Source: a virus
DNA: 60,905 nucleotides
Virus record (IMG/VR): IMGVR_UViG_3300031616_000005
Span: 1-60,905 of that record
Direction: 5' to 3' (one strand)
In this document: positions 46,942 to 56,312 of the stretch, one piece after another
How positions within the stretch are numbered: the first letter of the stretch is position 1
Layout: every line of letters starts with the position of its first letter
Notes under the pieces: model-generated
What the model was told of the DNA's origin: nothing
Databases searched by the model: none
What the model saw: the letters and a program-made list of their open reading frames with translations, nothing else
Program-made: the position numbers and the translations under genes

Positions 46942-47355
46942 ATGGGAAGCTACCGCGCGACCGCGCACGTTGGGCCGTTCAATCAGGGTGACGTCGTCCA
47001 GCTGGACCCGCTGGTCGCGCGTGACGCTGGCCTGATCGCCACCGGCTGGTTTGAGCAGGTCGGCTTCGAGACGGCCGCCGAGGTCATCGCGGTCGACAAC
47101 TCCACGCCGCCGTGGAACCTTGGGCGCGGTGCGCGGCCGGCGTTTGTGGCGGTCGACGAGGTCAGCGAACCCTTGGTGATCGAGACGAGTGGAGGGGTGC
47201 TCGGTGGCGACGAAAATCCGGGTGGAGCTGGACCGGACCTACGTGCTGAGCGTCGGCGTGAGTCTCGCCGCGCCCTACGTCGCGGAAACGACCCGGCAGG
47301 CGCTGAACCGGGCCCGGGTGTTGGCGCCGAGGGACACGGGGAATCTGGCGAATAG
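46942..47355 (+). CDS. Hypothetical connector-block protein with overlapping 3' end
   Basis: 137 residues. The first ~85 look real (GSYRATAHVGPFNQGDVVQL, an SH3-like start). From ~90 the sequence becomes Arg/Gly-rich and overlaps the next gene for 152 bases, so the natural end may be earlier or the overlap tolerated. Confidence 0.45.
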   Translation: MGSYRATAHVGPFNQGDVVQLDPLVARDAGLIATGWFEQVGFETAAEVIAVDNSTPPWNLGRGARPAFVAVDEVSEPLVIETSGGVLGGDENPGGAGPDLRAERRRESRRALRRGNDPAGAEPGPGVGAEGHGESGE

Positions 47356-47728
47356 CCTGGTCATGACGATGCGGGCCCGACGGACGTACGTGGCCGGCAC
47401 CGTGGAGACGCGGGTCAAATACGCCACGTTCGTACACAACGGCACACGGGCGCACAAAATCTTCCCCAAGGGTAAGGGCGCGCTGGCCTTCGACTGGAAG
47501 AAGGTCGGGATGCGGGTCGTGGTCCCGAAGGGCGGCCGGCACCGGGCGACCGGCTTCGCGGGCGTCGTGAAGTCGAAGAAGGGTGCCTACTTCCTGATCG
47601 GCAAGGGCTACGTCAACCATCCGGGCACGAAGGCGCGGCCATTCCTGATGGACGCCCTGCGCCAGGTGGCGACGCGGCGCGACTTCATCGTGCAGCCACT
47701 CGGCCTTGGCGCGCCGGATTCGCTGTAG
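47204..47728 (+). CDS. HK97 gp10-like neck/tail-terminator protein
   Basis: 174 residues from GTG 47204 (GGAGGGG 7 bases upstream; GTG 47189 possible). ARVLAPRDTGNLANSLVM and VHNGTRAHKIFPKGKGAL, then HPGTKARPFLMDAL, are the signature of HK97 gp10/minor tail connectors. Caps the tail tube at the neck. Confidence 0.8.
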   Translation: MATKIRVELDRTYVLSVGVSLAAPYVAETTRQALNRARVLAPRDTGNLANSLVMTMRARRTYVAGTVETRVKYATFVHNGTRAHKIFPKGKGALAFDWKKVGMRVVVPKGGRHRATGFAGVVKSKKGAYFLIGKGYVNHPGTKARPFLMDALRQVATRRDFIVQPLGLGAPDSL

Positions 47729-47737
47729 CATCGCGGC

Positions 47738-48184
47738 ATGACCGAAACCCCTGTATCCGGTCAGGTGACCGACGACGACGAGACCACCTCCTTCCTGGTG
47801 GCCGACCGTTTTCCTCTGTACCTGCGCAAGCCCACCGATGGTCAGCTGGCCGTCCTGATGATGATGGCCGGCGTCGAGGTCGGCGACGGCTTCCGCTCGA
47901 TCATCGGAAACCTCGGCGCGGTCGAGGAGGTCATGGACTCCCTGTGCGTCCCGCCCGCCGACACCGGCGACGACGAGGCCGTGGACGTCCGGGCCCTGAA
48001 GCGCGCGATGGCACGCGGTGAGATCGACCTTGAGGACTTCTTCGGGCCGGCGGTCGCCATCGCCGAGAAGTGGGGCGACGAGCAGGAGATCGCCAGCAAC
48101 CGCGAGGCCCGGCGCACAGCGGCCAAGACGCCCGCCAAGAAGGCCGCCAAGGCGGTCGCGCGGCCGACCCGCACCCGGCGCTGA
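47738..48184 (+). CDS. Tail assembly chaperone, first frame
   Basis: 148 residues, acidic then basic. Position just before the tape measure and the pairing with the next frame fit the gpG-type chaperone that coats the tape measure. Basic Ala/Lys tail (KTPAKKAAKAVARPT). Confidence 0.65.
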   Translation: MTETPVSGQVTDDDETTSFLVADRFPLYLRKPTDGQLAVLMMMAGVEVGDGFRSIIGNLGAVEEVMDSLCVPPADTGDDEAVDVRALKRAMARGEIDLEDFFGPAVAIAEKWGDEQEIASNREARRTAAKTPAKKAAKAVARPTRTRR

Positions 48185-48186
48185 CC

Positions 48187-48732
48187 GTGGACTCCTCGGC
48201 GACCCTGCGGCCCTGTGAGATCGATGTCGAGCTGGGCGGTGAAACCTTCACCATCCCGGCCCTGCCGGCGGTCGACTGGCTGATGGCGGTCATCGGGGAG
48301 CCCGGCGCGCTCCTGCCCGGACTGCTGGCCGTCGAGGACCAGCGCGCGGTGTACAAGATGATCGTGCAGGGCCGCCTCAACCCGGCCGAGGTGAACGCCG
48401 CGTGGCGCGACGTGCTCGCGGCGGCCACCGGGCGCACCTGGTGGTCGGCGTCCCGGCTGTGCATGTCGGCGGCCGACCCGGAGGCGTGGCCGACCGTCCA
48501 CGGGAGGCTCCTCACCTCGGGGGTCGATCTGGACGTGGTGTCGATCGGCGCGCTGTGCAACGCGATCTACTTCATGATCTTGCAGAGCGCGAAGGACGAC
48601 GAGGAGCGCACCTCGGCCAAGTTTGAGCTGGAGCTGCCACCTCCCGGCGCTGAACAGGAGGCGTGGGACGACCGCGAGCGGATCGCCCAGGACTTCCTGG
48701 CCAACCTCGGTCAGCTGACACAACTCGGCTGA
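48187..48732 (+). CDS. Tail assembly chaperone, second frame
   Basis: 181 residues if started at GTG 48187, which has no ribosome-binding site. The frame is -1 relative to the preceding gene and stays open back to 48070, so it may be made as a -1 frameshift fusion as in lambda gpG-T. No canonical slippery heptamer was found. Helical content (LTSGVDLDVVSIGALCNAIY) fits the family. Confidence 0.6.
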   Translation: MDSSATLRPCEIDVELGGETFTIPALPAVDWLMAVIGEPGALLPGLLAVEDQRAVYKMIVQGRLNPAEVNAAWRDVLAAATGRTWWSASRLCMSAADPEAWPTVHGRLLTSGVDLDVVSIGALCNAIYFMILQSAKDDEERTSAKFELELPPPGAEQEAWDDRERIAQDFLANLGQLTQLG

Positions 48733-48756
48733 TCACCAGGCACGTAGGATCTCACC

Positions 48757-51381
48757 ATGGCCCAGCTCGGCAAGGCATACATCGAGGTCCGCGCGGACCT
48801 CAGCAAGTTCCCCGCCGAGCTGCGCGCCGAACTGACCAAGGCGCTCAAGGAGGGCACCGCCGGGGTCACCTTCGAGGAGCTGGACAAGAAGGCGGGCGAG
48901 GCCGGCAAGAAGGCCGCGAACACCATCGGCAACGAGATGGAGAAGACCTCCAAGATCCGGCTCAAGAAGAGCGGCGAGAAGGCGGGCGAGGATGTCGGGC
49001 TGGGCTTCTTCGGCGTCCTGAAGAAGCTCTTCAGCTCCAACAGCTCGGGTTCCGGGTTCCTGTCGAGCGCCGGTGAGCTGTTCAAGGGCTTCACGAAGTC
49101 CGCCCAGGACGGCATCAGTCAGCTGTCCGACGGCGCTTCCAAGATCAGCGAGATCGGCGGCAAGATCGGCTCCGCGTTCTCCGCGATCGGTCAGGGAATC
49201 CAGATCGGGATGTACGTCCTGGCGGTCCCGTCGGTGATCGCGCTCATCGCGGTCCTCGTCGAGCTGTCCGGCGCGCTGTTCGCCCTGCCGGCGGCCATCG
49301 GCCTGATCGTCGCCACGATCGCCCCGCTCGTGATCGCCTTCCAGGGCATCAGCGCGGCGGTGGGCGCCGGCTTCACCGGCGACGTCAACAAGTTCAACGC
49401 TGCCCTCAAGTCCCTGGCCCCGTCGGCGCGGTCCGTGGTGCGCGAGATAGTCGGGCTCAAGCCCGCCTTCGAGGCGATCAAGCAGTCCACCCAGCAGGCA
49501 TTCTTCGCCCCGCTCATCGGGTCTTTCAAGGCGCTTCAGGGGACGCTCCTGCCCGCGCTGAACCGGGGGTTGGCGACGGCCGCCGCCGCGCTGGGCCGGT
49601 TCGTGGCCGGCTTCCTCCAGCTGCTTTCCGACCCGCAGATCATCAATGACATCTCGAAGACCTTCGCCACCCTGGCCCGGATCGTCGACACGATGGCGCC
49701 GGTTGCCGCGAAGCTGTTCGGGGCGATCTTCGGCCTGATCAAAACCGGCCTGCCGTTCGTCGAGCAGTTCTCCGCGTACCTGGCAAAGGCGGGCGACGCG
49801 CTCGTGACCATGCTGGAGCACGCGCAGGGTACCGGGAAGATCGCCGGCTTCATTCAGGGCGCTGTCGAGCCGTTCAAGCTGCTATTGCGCCTGATCGGGA
49901 TCGTCGGGGACCTCTTCTTCACGATCTTCGGTAACGCCGGGGTGCAGCAGGCCAGCAACGGCTTCCTGAAGTCGCTCGGCGACGCGGTGGGCCTGCTGGA
50001 CAAGTTCTTCAAGTCCGCCGAGGGCAAGAAGGTGCTCAAAGACCTGGCGGACGCGATCGAGCACACAGGACAGATCGCGATCGGCCTGGCCGCCGCCATC
50101 ATCGCCATCCTGGAGGCGCTGCACTACCTGAACGCCGGCATCGGGATCGCGATCAAGGCCGTGGTCGCGTTCTTCGGCTTCATCGGCGGTATCGCGGTGA
50201 CGGCCGCGAAGGCGATCGGGGCCTTCTTCGTCGCAGCCGGCCACGCGGTCGCCGACTTCTTCACCAAGGACATCCCGGCGGCCTACCACGCGGTGGTGAG
50301 CTTCTTCGCCACGATCGGGTCGGCCATCGCTGACTTTTTCACCAAGACCATCCCGAACGCGTTCAACTCGGTGGTGAAGTTCTTCGAGGGCCTGCCGAAG
50401 CGGGCCGGAGACGGCCTGTCGTCGTTGCGCCAACGGATCAAGGAAGCGATCGAGAACGCGCTCAAGGAGATGTTCGACGCGACGTTCCGGGGCATCGGTC
50501 GGGTGATCGGCCTCTTCCTGGCCTCGCCGACGTTGATCAAGCGCGGGCTGGACGCGCTCGGGACGATCATCCATGACGCGTTCTTCGGCGCGCTGCACGG
50601 CGCCGAGGACGCGGTCTCGACGAGCATCAGCGCCATCGGCAACTTCTTCACGGTGACGCTGCCCAACGCGATCACGACGGGCCTGAGCGTGGCCGGCTCC
50701 GCGATCGTGTCCGGTTTCAACGCGGTGGTCGACTTCTTCGCCGGCCTCGGGCCCAAGATCGGATCGTTCTTCGTGAATGTGTACCACTCGATCGTGGACT
50801 GGATTTCGAAGGCGGTCTCCGACGCCAGGGACTTCGTGGTCAACGGCTTCAACGACATCGTCAGCTTCTTCGAGTCCCTGCCCGGCAAGATCGCATCGCT
50901 GGGCCCGAAGCTCCTGCACGCGGCCGAGGATCTCGGGAAGCAGATCGGTAACGGCCTGAAGAACATCGGCAATTTCGCCAGCGACATCGGCAAGTCGATC
51001 TTGAATGACCTGAAGTCCGGCCTGAACCACATCATCAGCTCGATCAACGCCGGCATCAACGACGTGGGCCACTCCGTCGGTATCAAGCTGCCCAACCTGC
51101 CGCACCTGGCCCGAGGAGGCGTCATCGACTCGCCGACCATCGCCCTGCTCGGCGAGGGTAGCCGGCGCGAGGTCGTCGTGCCGTTGACCGACCCGAGCCG
51201 GGCCCGCCAGCTCGCGCAGCAGTCCGGCCTGACGAAGATCCTGGCGTCCGGCGGCGGCGGCCAGCCCATCGTCAACATCACGGCCATCCTCGGCACCGGC
51301 CAGATCCTGGACATCCTCGACCAGCGGGTCTCCACCGCGCTGGACACGCAGGGTACCGAGCTTGCATACGGAGCGCGCTAA
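48757..51381 (+). CDS. Tape measure protein
   Basis: 874 residues. Alternating hydrophobic and helical blocks: a long hydrophobic stretch near 145-200, repeats of F-F-aromatic plus VVDFF/VVSFF units at ~480-720 (e.g. AVADFFTKDIPAAYHAVVSFF), and a C-terminal FATESGxxx-type end LLGEGSRREVVVPL. By the usual ~0.15 nm per residue it predicts a tail near 130 nm, i.e. a siphovirus. Injected with DNA. Confidence 0.9.
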   Translation: MAQLGKAYIEVRADLSKFPAELRAELTKALKEGTAGVTFEELDKKAGEAGKKAANTIGNEMEKTSKIRLKKSGEKAGEDVGLGFFGVLKKLFSSNSSGSGFLSSAGELFKGFTKSAQDGISQLSDGASKISEIGGKIGSAFSAIGQGIQIGMYVLAVPSVIALIAVLVELSGALFALPAAIGLIVATIAPLVIAFQGISAAVGAGFTGDVNKFNAALKSLAPSARSVVREIVGLKPAFEAIKQSTQQAFFAPLIGSFKALQGTLLPALNRGLATAAAALGRFVAGFLQLLSDPQIINDISKTFATLARIVDTMAPVAAKLFGAIFGLIKTGLPFVEQFSAYLAKAGDALVTMLEHAQGTGKIAGFIQGAVEPFKLLLRLIGIVGDLFFTIFGNAGVQQASNGFLKSLGDAVGLLDKFFKSAEGKKVLKDLADAIEHTGQIAIGLAAAIIAILEALHYLNAGIGIAIKAVVAFFGFIGGIAVTAAKAIGAFFVAAGHAVADFFTKDIPAAYHAVVSFFATIGSAIADFFTKTIPNAFNSVVKFFEGLPKRAGDGLSSLRQRIKEAIENALKEMFDATFRGIGRVIGLFLASPTLIKRGLDALGTIIHDAFFGALHGAEDAVSTSISAIGNFFTVTLPNAITTGLSVAGSAIVSGFNAVVDFFAGLGPKIGSFFVNVYHSIVDWISKAVSDARDFVVNGFNDIVSFFESLPGKIASLGPKLLHAAEDLGKQIGNGLKNIGNFASDIGKSILNDLKSGLNHIISSINAGINDVGHSVGIKLPNLPHLARGGVIDSPTIALLGEGSRREVVVPLTDPSRARQLAQQSGLTKILASGGGGQPIVNITAILGTGQILDILDQRVSTALDTQGTELAYGAR

Positions 51382-52683
51382 ATGACCTCGATCACCACGA
51401 CCCTTCAGCAGGACAAGGGTCGCATCCGGATCGATCTTGACTGGGCAACCCTGTTCAACTCGACCCCCCGCGTCAATCAGTGCCTGGTCTACCGCGTCGT
51501 TCCGTCGCTGTACCCGGCGCCGGTGCTGATCCGCGAGGGCAACCCGTGCGTCCTGTCGAACCTGAAGGCCACCATCTACGACTGGGAAGCCCCGCTGGAC
51601 GTTCCCGTCTACTACCAGGCTGTGGTGGCGCTCAACCCGGATGGCGACTTCGAGCGGACCGTGGAGGGTTGGACTGCCCTCAGTGTCGGCGGCACCCCCG
51701 CCCAGTCGACGGACTTCTTCTACGCCGGGAATGCTTCTCTCCAGTGGACCCCGGACGGCGTCACGGCCAGCAATAAGGCGATTTCGGACCCGGTTTTCGT
51801 GGTCGCCGGCACCAGCTACACCGCCAATGCCCAGGTGCTCGCGTCGAAGACATGGGGCGGCGGGGTCGGCCTGATCATTCGGTGGTTCACTGGCCCGGGG
51901 GTGCTCATATCCGAATCCGGCACCGCCTCGGACCTTTGGCCGGCGGTCGGCACCTGGGAGCCGTACACACTGACCGCGACCGCCCCGGCGACGGCCGTCT
52001 TCGGGCGCATGGGCCTGCTCGTCACCGGTACCCCCCCGGCTGACACCGTGTTCTACATCGACGAGGCATACGTGACCACGGCAGGCTCCACCGCCGACAC
52101 CAGCGCGGCGCCGGTCGTCATGTCCTCGGAGTCTGGCGGATGGTGGAAGGACCCGTTGCACCCGGCTACGATGCTGCGCCTCCAGGACAGCCTGGCGTGG
52201 GCCTGCAACGGCATGTCCGGGGTGGCCCTGGTTGGCGTGTCTCGACCGACCCGGCCGGCGGACGCGGCCGAGCTGGCGGTCCCGAGCCAGGCGCTCGGCG
52301 TCGGCAGCTTCGCGCCACGCAAGTCCTCGCGCCGCACAGCCCAGGTCGCCTCCGGTTCGTTCGCCGACGCGGACGCGGTCGCGGCCCTGCACGCCTCGGG
52401 CGCACCGACGCTGCTCCAGCTGCCGGCGCGCTACGGCGTCCCCGATCAGCAGTACTGGCTGTGCGGCGACGTGCAGACGTCGGCCCTCGGCGGCGACATG
52501 ACCCGTTCGATCCAGGTGCACCAGGTGGACATGGCGCACACTCAGCCGCCGCCCGGACCGGCTGAGGGCGTCCTCGGCTGCCGGTACATGGATCTGCGGG
52601 TCGGCGGCCAGAAGCTGACCTACGGGGCAGCGGTCACCGCCGGGTACACCTGGCTGGACGCGCTGAAGGGCAACATCCAGTGA
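51382..52683 (+). CDS. Minor tail protein (distal-tail type)
   Basis: 433 residues, start next to the tape measure stop. Beta-rich, with an inserted carbohydrate-binding-like domain (~95-240) and a C-terminal half resembling actinophage minor tail proteins (LRLQDSLAWACNGMSGVALV, FADADAVAALHASGAPTLLQ). Likely forms the tail-tip ring. Confidence 0.65.
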   Translation: MTSITTTLQQDKGRIRIDLDWATLFNSTPRVNQCLVYRVVPSLYPAPVLIREGNPCVLSNLKATIYDWEAPLDVPVYYQAVVALNPDGDFERTVEGWTALSVGGTPAQSTDFFYAGNASLQWTPDGVTASNKAISDPVFVVAGTSYTANAQVLASKTWGGGVGLIIRWFTGPGVLISESGTASDLWPAVGTWEPYTLTATAPATAVFGRMGLLVTGTPPADTVFYIDEAYVTTAGSTADTSAAPVVMSSESGGWWKDPLHPATMLRLQDSLAWACNGMSGVALVGVSRPTRPADAAELAVPSQALGVGSFAPRKSSRRTAQVASGSFADADAVAALHASGAPTLLQLPARYGVPDQQYWLCGDVQTSALGGDMTRSIQVHQVDMAHTQPPPGPAEGVLGCRYMDLRVGGQKLTYGAAVTAGYTWLDALKGNIQ

Positions 52684-53828
52684 TCGGCGCCCGGAACCCG
52701 CTCTACCGGAGCGCGCTCGCCAGCTCGCACGAGCCGTACTCGCGCGTGGAGGTGTGGCAGTCCGGCATCCAGGTGGAGGAGCTGACGTACGTCAACCCTG
52801 GTCAGCTGGCCCAGACCGGACAGCCGGTGTTCCTCGGTGGCAGCGTCCGGGCGACGCTCAACTCCCGGGTGGCCCGGACGCTGACCCTCACGGTGCCCGA
52901 CTGGTTGTACCCGTGGAACGTGACGGACCTGCTCAACCCGTACGGCCAGATCATCAAGGCGTACCGGGGCGTGCGGTACGGCTCCGGCGTGGTCGACGAG
53001 TTCCCCGTCTTCGTGGGGCCCATCCAGGACGTGAAGCCGCAGGCCGGCGGGACGGCCACGCTCAACGCCGCTGATCTCGCCTCGGACGTCGCCGGCTACG
53101 ACTTCACCGTCCCGCAGATCGCGCCCGAGGGCGACGCCATCACCTCGGAGGTGAGGCGGCTCATCGCGGGCGCCATCCCGAACGCCGCCTTCGGCGCCTT
53201 TGATGCGATCGTGACCCGGGTGCCGGCCCTGTCCTACGACGTCGACCGGGGAAACGCGCTCGACGGCCTGGCGAAGGTCGCGGGCGCCTACTGGTATCCG
53301 CTGGCCAACGGGGACTTCGTCCTGCGGTTCATCCCGTGGACGGTACCGATCGTGAGCGGCGGCGTACCGCTGACCAACGTCGGCGGGTCGCTGCTCACGG
53401 CGTTCCCCGTGCGGTCCCGGGCCGGCGTGTTCAGCCGGATCACGGTGTCGAACGAGCCGACGGACGGATCAGCGCCGTTCTTCGCGACCGCCGACGACAA
53501 CGACCCGACCAGCCCGACATACGTAGGCGGCCCGTACGGCGTCAAGGCGACCCAGGCGCGCATCACCCAGGCCGTCACCCAGAGCGCGTGTCTCCAGACC
53601 GCTCAGACGCTCCTGAAGCGCGGGAAGGCGCTCACCGAGTCCTGGTCCATCACGTGCGTCGCGGACGGCTCCATCGAACTTGGAGACGTGCTCCCGATAC
53701 TGTTCCGGGACCGGTCCGGGTTCAACCACGTCACGACCCAGATGGTCGGCGGGTTCACGCTGCCGCTCGACCTGCACACGCCCATGTCGATCGACGGCCG
53801 TGCGCCGAGCGGAGGTCTCGCCTCATGA
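52680..53828 (+). CDS. Minor tail protein (DUF5047 type)
   Basis: 382 residues, GTG overlapping the previous stop. Begins PLYRSALASSHEPYSRVEVW and contains RTLTLTVPDWLYPWNVTDLL, FVGPIQDV and a late SWSITCVADGSIELGD, as in DUF5047 baseplate-hub-like proteins of actinophages. Coupled to neighbours. Confidence 0.75.
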   Translation: MIGARNPLYRSALASSHEPYSRVEVWQSGIQVEELTYVNPGQLAQTGQPVFLGGSVRATLNSRVARTLTLTVPDWLYPWNVTDLLNPYGQIIKAYRGVRYGSGVVDEFPVFVGPIQDVKPQAGGTATLNAADLASDVAGYDFTVPQIAPEGDAITSEVRRLIAGAIPNAAFGAFDAIVTRVPALSYDVDRGNALDGLAKVAGAYWYPLANGDFVLRFIPWTVPIVSGGVPLTNVGGSLLTAFPVRSRAGVFSRITVSNEPTDGSAPFFATADDNDPTSPTYVGGPYGVKATQARITQAVTQSACLQTAQTLLKRGKALTESWSITCVADGSIELGDVLPILFRDRSGFNHVTTQMVGGFTLPLDLHTPMSIDGRAPSGGLAS

Positions 53829-54529
53829 CGTCACCCCGGGGCCCGTCCGGGCTCACCCAGCAGACGGCGGCGAAGACGGACAACCCGTCAGACCTGCGAA
53901 CCGGTGTCGTCTCGGCGGTCACCTCGCGCGGCATCGAAGTCCAGGTGGCCGGCGGTGTCATCGCGGCGGCACACCTGGACAGCTACGGCCCGGCGGTCGG
54001 CGACAGCGTGGCCCTGATGAAGGCGCAGGACAGCTGGCTTGCGCTGGGTCGGGTCGTCGGATCCGGCACGCCGACGGACTACACCTCCGGCGGATCGGCG
54101 GCCGGGCCGACCGTGCTGGACGCGTTCTACACCGGGGGCAGCTCGACCTTGGCCAGCTCGACGGGCGCCACGGTGACCGTGCCCAAGTTCTCGCTGACGT
54201 TCTACCACCCCAAGAACCACGTGGTTGCGCTCATGTGGCACTTCGGCTGGCAGAGTACCGTCACGACGGACTGGATTCTGATCAACATGGTGGAGACCGT
54301 GTCCGGCCTGACGGTCGGTTTCCTCGACGAGCCGATCGTGTCTACGTTCAACCGGGGCACCGACGGCCTCGGCCTGCTCGGTACGCAGTTCGGCGGCGCG
54401 AAGCGGAACGTCGTGATGACCATGTCCCGGCTGGCCGGCACCGGCACGACCAGCGTCACGGAGGGCACGCCGCCCGGCTATATGATCGCTCTGGACGTGG
54501 GCGACGGATCCGTCTTCCGGAAGGTGTAG
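53825..54529 (+). CDS. Minor tail/baseplate protein
   Basis: 234 residues, ATGA overlap. The N-terminal ~80 residues are an OB-like barrel (LRTGVVSAVTSRGIEVQVAG, VGDSVALMKAQDSWLALGRV), typical of tail-tip proteins; the C-terminal part is a beta domain likely exposed. Confidence 0.6.
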   Translation: MTSPRGPSGLTQQTAAKTDNPSDLRTGVVSAVTSRGIEVQVAGGVIAAAHLDSYGPAVGDSVALMKAQDSWLALGRVVGSGTPTDYTSGGSAAGPTVLDAFYTGGSSTLASSTGATVTVPKFSLTFYHPKNHVVALMWHFGWQSTVTTDWILINMVETVSGLTVGFLDEPIVSTFNRGTDGLGLLGTQFGGAKRNVVMTMSRLAGTGTTSVTEGTPPGYMIALDVGDGSVFRKV

Positions 54530-54541
54530 GGGAGGAAGACC

Positions 54542-55153
54542 TTGGGGATCACCGGCACGCAGAACCTCCACTTCACCGACGGCACCGATGCGGTGGAGGA
54601 CCATTCCACGAACCTGGAGGTGCTGGCCCGGCAGCTCGATTCCCGGATGCGCTCGCACGACCTGGATTTGACTAGGTTCAGCACCGACCTTCCGATGTGC
54701 GTCATGGACATCACGCTGCCCACCACGACCAACTGGAACACCCAGAACGTTCTGGACGCCATGATCCGGTTCGACACGGTCCAGCTGGACACCGACGGGA
54801 TGGCCAATCTTGACGTCCTGCCGCACGCCATGACGATCAATACGCCTGGTTGGTACCAGTTCGGCTTCTACGTCTACCAGGCAGTCTCCACCTTCAACGC
54901 CGGCAGCGAGATATTGATCGAGGCCAATAACACCGTCTCGGCCTACAGCAAGGTGAGCCTGTCCGGTATTCCCTGGTCCATCTGCACCGACCAGGGCAAC
55001 GGCGTGCCTGGCGGTGGGTCGCTGCTCGGGAATGGTGCCGTGGGTGACACGTGGGGATTCGTCAAGGTCGCGCCGTGGGTGTCGACCGGTGGCCAGAACG
55101 TCGTGACCACCAACTTCGCGCGGCTCTGGGCGTACAAGGTGCGTGATCTGTGA
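54542..55153 (+). CDS. Tail fibre/receptor-binding paralogue A
   Basis: 203 residues from TTG 54542 (GGGGAGGAAG upstream). N-terminal helix with LEVLARQLDSRM, then a C1q/TNF-like beta sandwich recognised by GWYQFGFYVYQAVSTFN. First of three tandem related genes, overlapping the next by 4 bases. Confidence 0.55.
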   Translation: MGITGTQNLHFTDGTDAVEDHSTNLEVLARQLDSRMRSHDLDLTRFSTDLPMCVMDITLPTTTNWNTQNVLDAMIRFDTVQLDTDGMANLDVLPHAMTINTPGWYQFGFYVYQAVSTFNAGSEILIEANNTVSAYSKVSLSGIPWSICTDQGNGVPGGGSLLGNGAVGDTWGFVKVAPWVSTGGQNVVTTNFARLWAYKVRDL

Positions 55154-55761
55154 CCGGGACCGGGCTCACCCGATACCACAACCTGCCCTACCCGCCATCG
55201 CAGCGGGTACGTGGGAACGGCGCGAGCGACATCGAGGCGCTCGCGGTCAAGACGGACACCGAACTCGACACCCTCGGCGCGAACTGGAATGTCGTCTACA
55301 AGCCGGACAGCGCGATCTACACGCTGAGCAGCCTCGTCACCGGCGTGCTGCCCAACAGCCTGTTCACGGGCTTCAACTTCAACACCACGGCCTCGTGGGG
55401 TGCCCACCCGCCGGGAACGACCGGGCCCAGCATTAGCGGCGGCCTGGAGCCCTACGGCTGGTATTCGGTGACGGCGTCCTTGGCCTGCATCCCGTCCGGC
55501 GCAGTAACCGCGAGCAGCCGGCGCGCGCTGGTCGTCAACGTCTATGGCGATACGGGCAGCGGGACGCCGATCGAGTCGTACATGCGCGAGGACTACGAGG
55601 CCGGCGGCGTGGAAACAATCCTGGAGGTCGACTTCGTGACCTTTCTCGGTCCGCGCTTCTCGGTCGCGATGACCTTCATCCACGCCAACACCGGATCGAA
55701 CATGAACATCCTGACCCAGTCGACCTTCATCGCCTTCAACCGTCTCATCGGGACCACCTGA
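55150..55761 (+). CDS. Tail fibre/receptor-binding paralogue B
   Basis: 203 residues from GTG 55150. DIEALAVKTDTELDTLGANW, then a beta sandwich with GWYSVTASLACIPSG in the same place as GWYQFGF of paralogue A. Likely trimeric receptor binding; specificity unknown. Confidence 0.55.
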   Translation: MTGTGLTRYHNLPYPPSQRVRGNGASDIEALAVKTDTELDTLGANWNVVYKPDSAIYTLSSLVTGVLPNSLFTGFNFNTTASWGAHPPGTTGPSISGGLEPYGWYSVTASLACIPSGAVTASSRRALVVNVYGDTGSGTPIESYMREDYEAGGVETILEVDFVTFLGPRFSVAMTFIHANTGSNMNILTQSTFIAFNRLIGTT

Positions 55762-56312
55762 TGGGCGGCACGACGAACTCGCAGGCGCTGCGCTTCCCCT
55801 ACGTGGAGGAGGGCATCAACGCCTTGAACATCGGCAACTTCGCGGCCGACTGCGCAACGAAGCTCGACGTCCAGGACGTCAACCGGCTCAACGTGCTGCA
55901 CCGGCCGATTGTCGGCGTCAAGCGCTCGGCCGCCCAGAACATCGCGGTCAGCACGGATACCACGATGATCTGGGACACGATCGACTTCGACCCGAACAGC
56001 CTGGTCAATCTCGGCACGTTTCCCACCCGCATCACGGTACCGACGGCGTTCACCGGGCTGTGGCGGGTCACCTTGTCCGGCCTGCCCTTCAGCCAGGTGT
56101 GGACCAAGACGCAAATCTCGGTCATGGTGTCGAGCGTGATCCGCTCATGGCGGTCGTACTTTTCGACCGAGAGCCAGGCGTTCTGCTTCTCGACCATGGT
56201 CAACGTCCCGAACGCCAACGACTTCATCGAGATGCGGGTCCGGCATACCGGCGGCGGCACTGACCCGTTTGGCTCGATCCGCTGCCAGGCGAACCTGGTG
56301 GCCAAGACATGA
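55761..56312 (+). CDS. Tail fibre/receptor-binding paralogue C
   Basis: 183 residues, TGATG overlap. FPYVEEGINALNIGNFAADC start and a sandwich with GLWRVTLSGLPFS matching the aromatic-rich strand of A and B. Completes a three-gene tandem set. Confidence 0.55.
   Translation: MGGTTNSQALRFPYVEEGINALNIGNFAADCATKLDVQDVNRLNVLHRPIVGVKRSAAQNIAVSTDTTMIWDTIDFDPNSLVNLGTFPTRITVPTAFTGLWRVTLSGLPFSQVWTKTQISVMVSSVIRSWRSYFSTESQAFCFSTMVNVPNANDFIEMRVRHTGGGTDPFGSIRCQANLVAKT

Noticed and set aside
47738-47765. CCTGTATCC near a gene start as another operator copy
   Set aside because: Only a partial left arm and no right arm at the fixed distance.
49882-52539. 885-residue minus-strand frame opposite the tape measure gene
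   Set aside because: High-GC antisense artefact; residues are Arg/Asp/Val-rich and no homology is seen.
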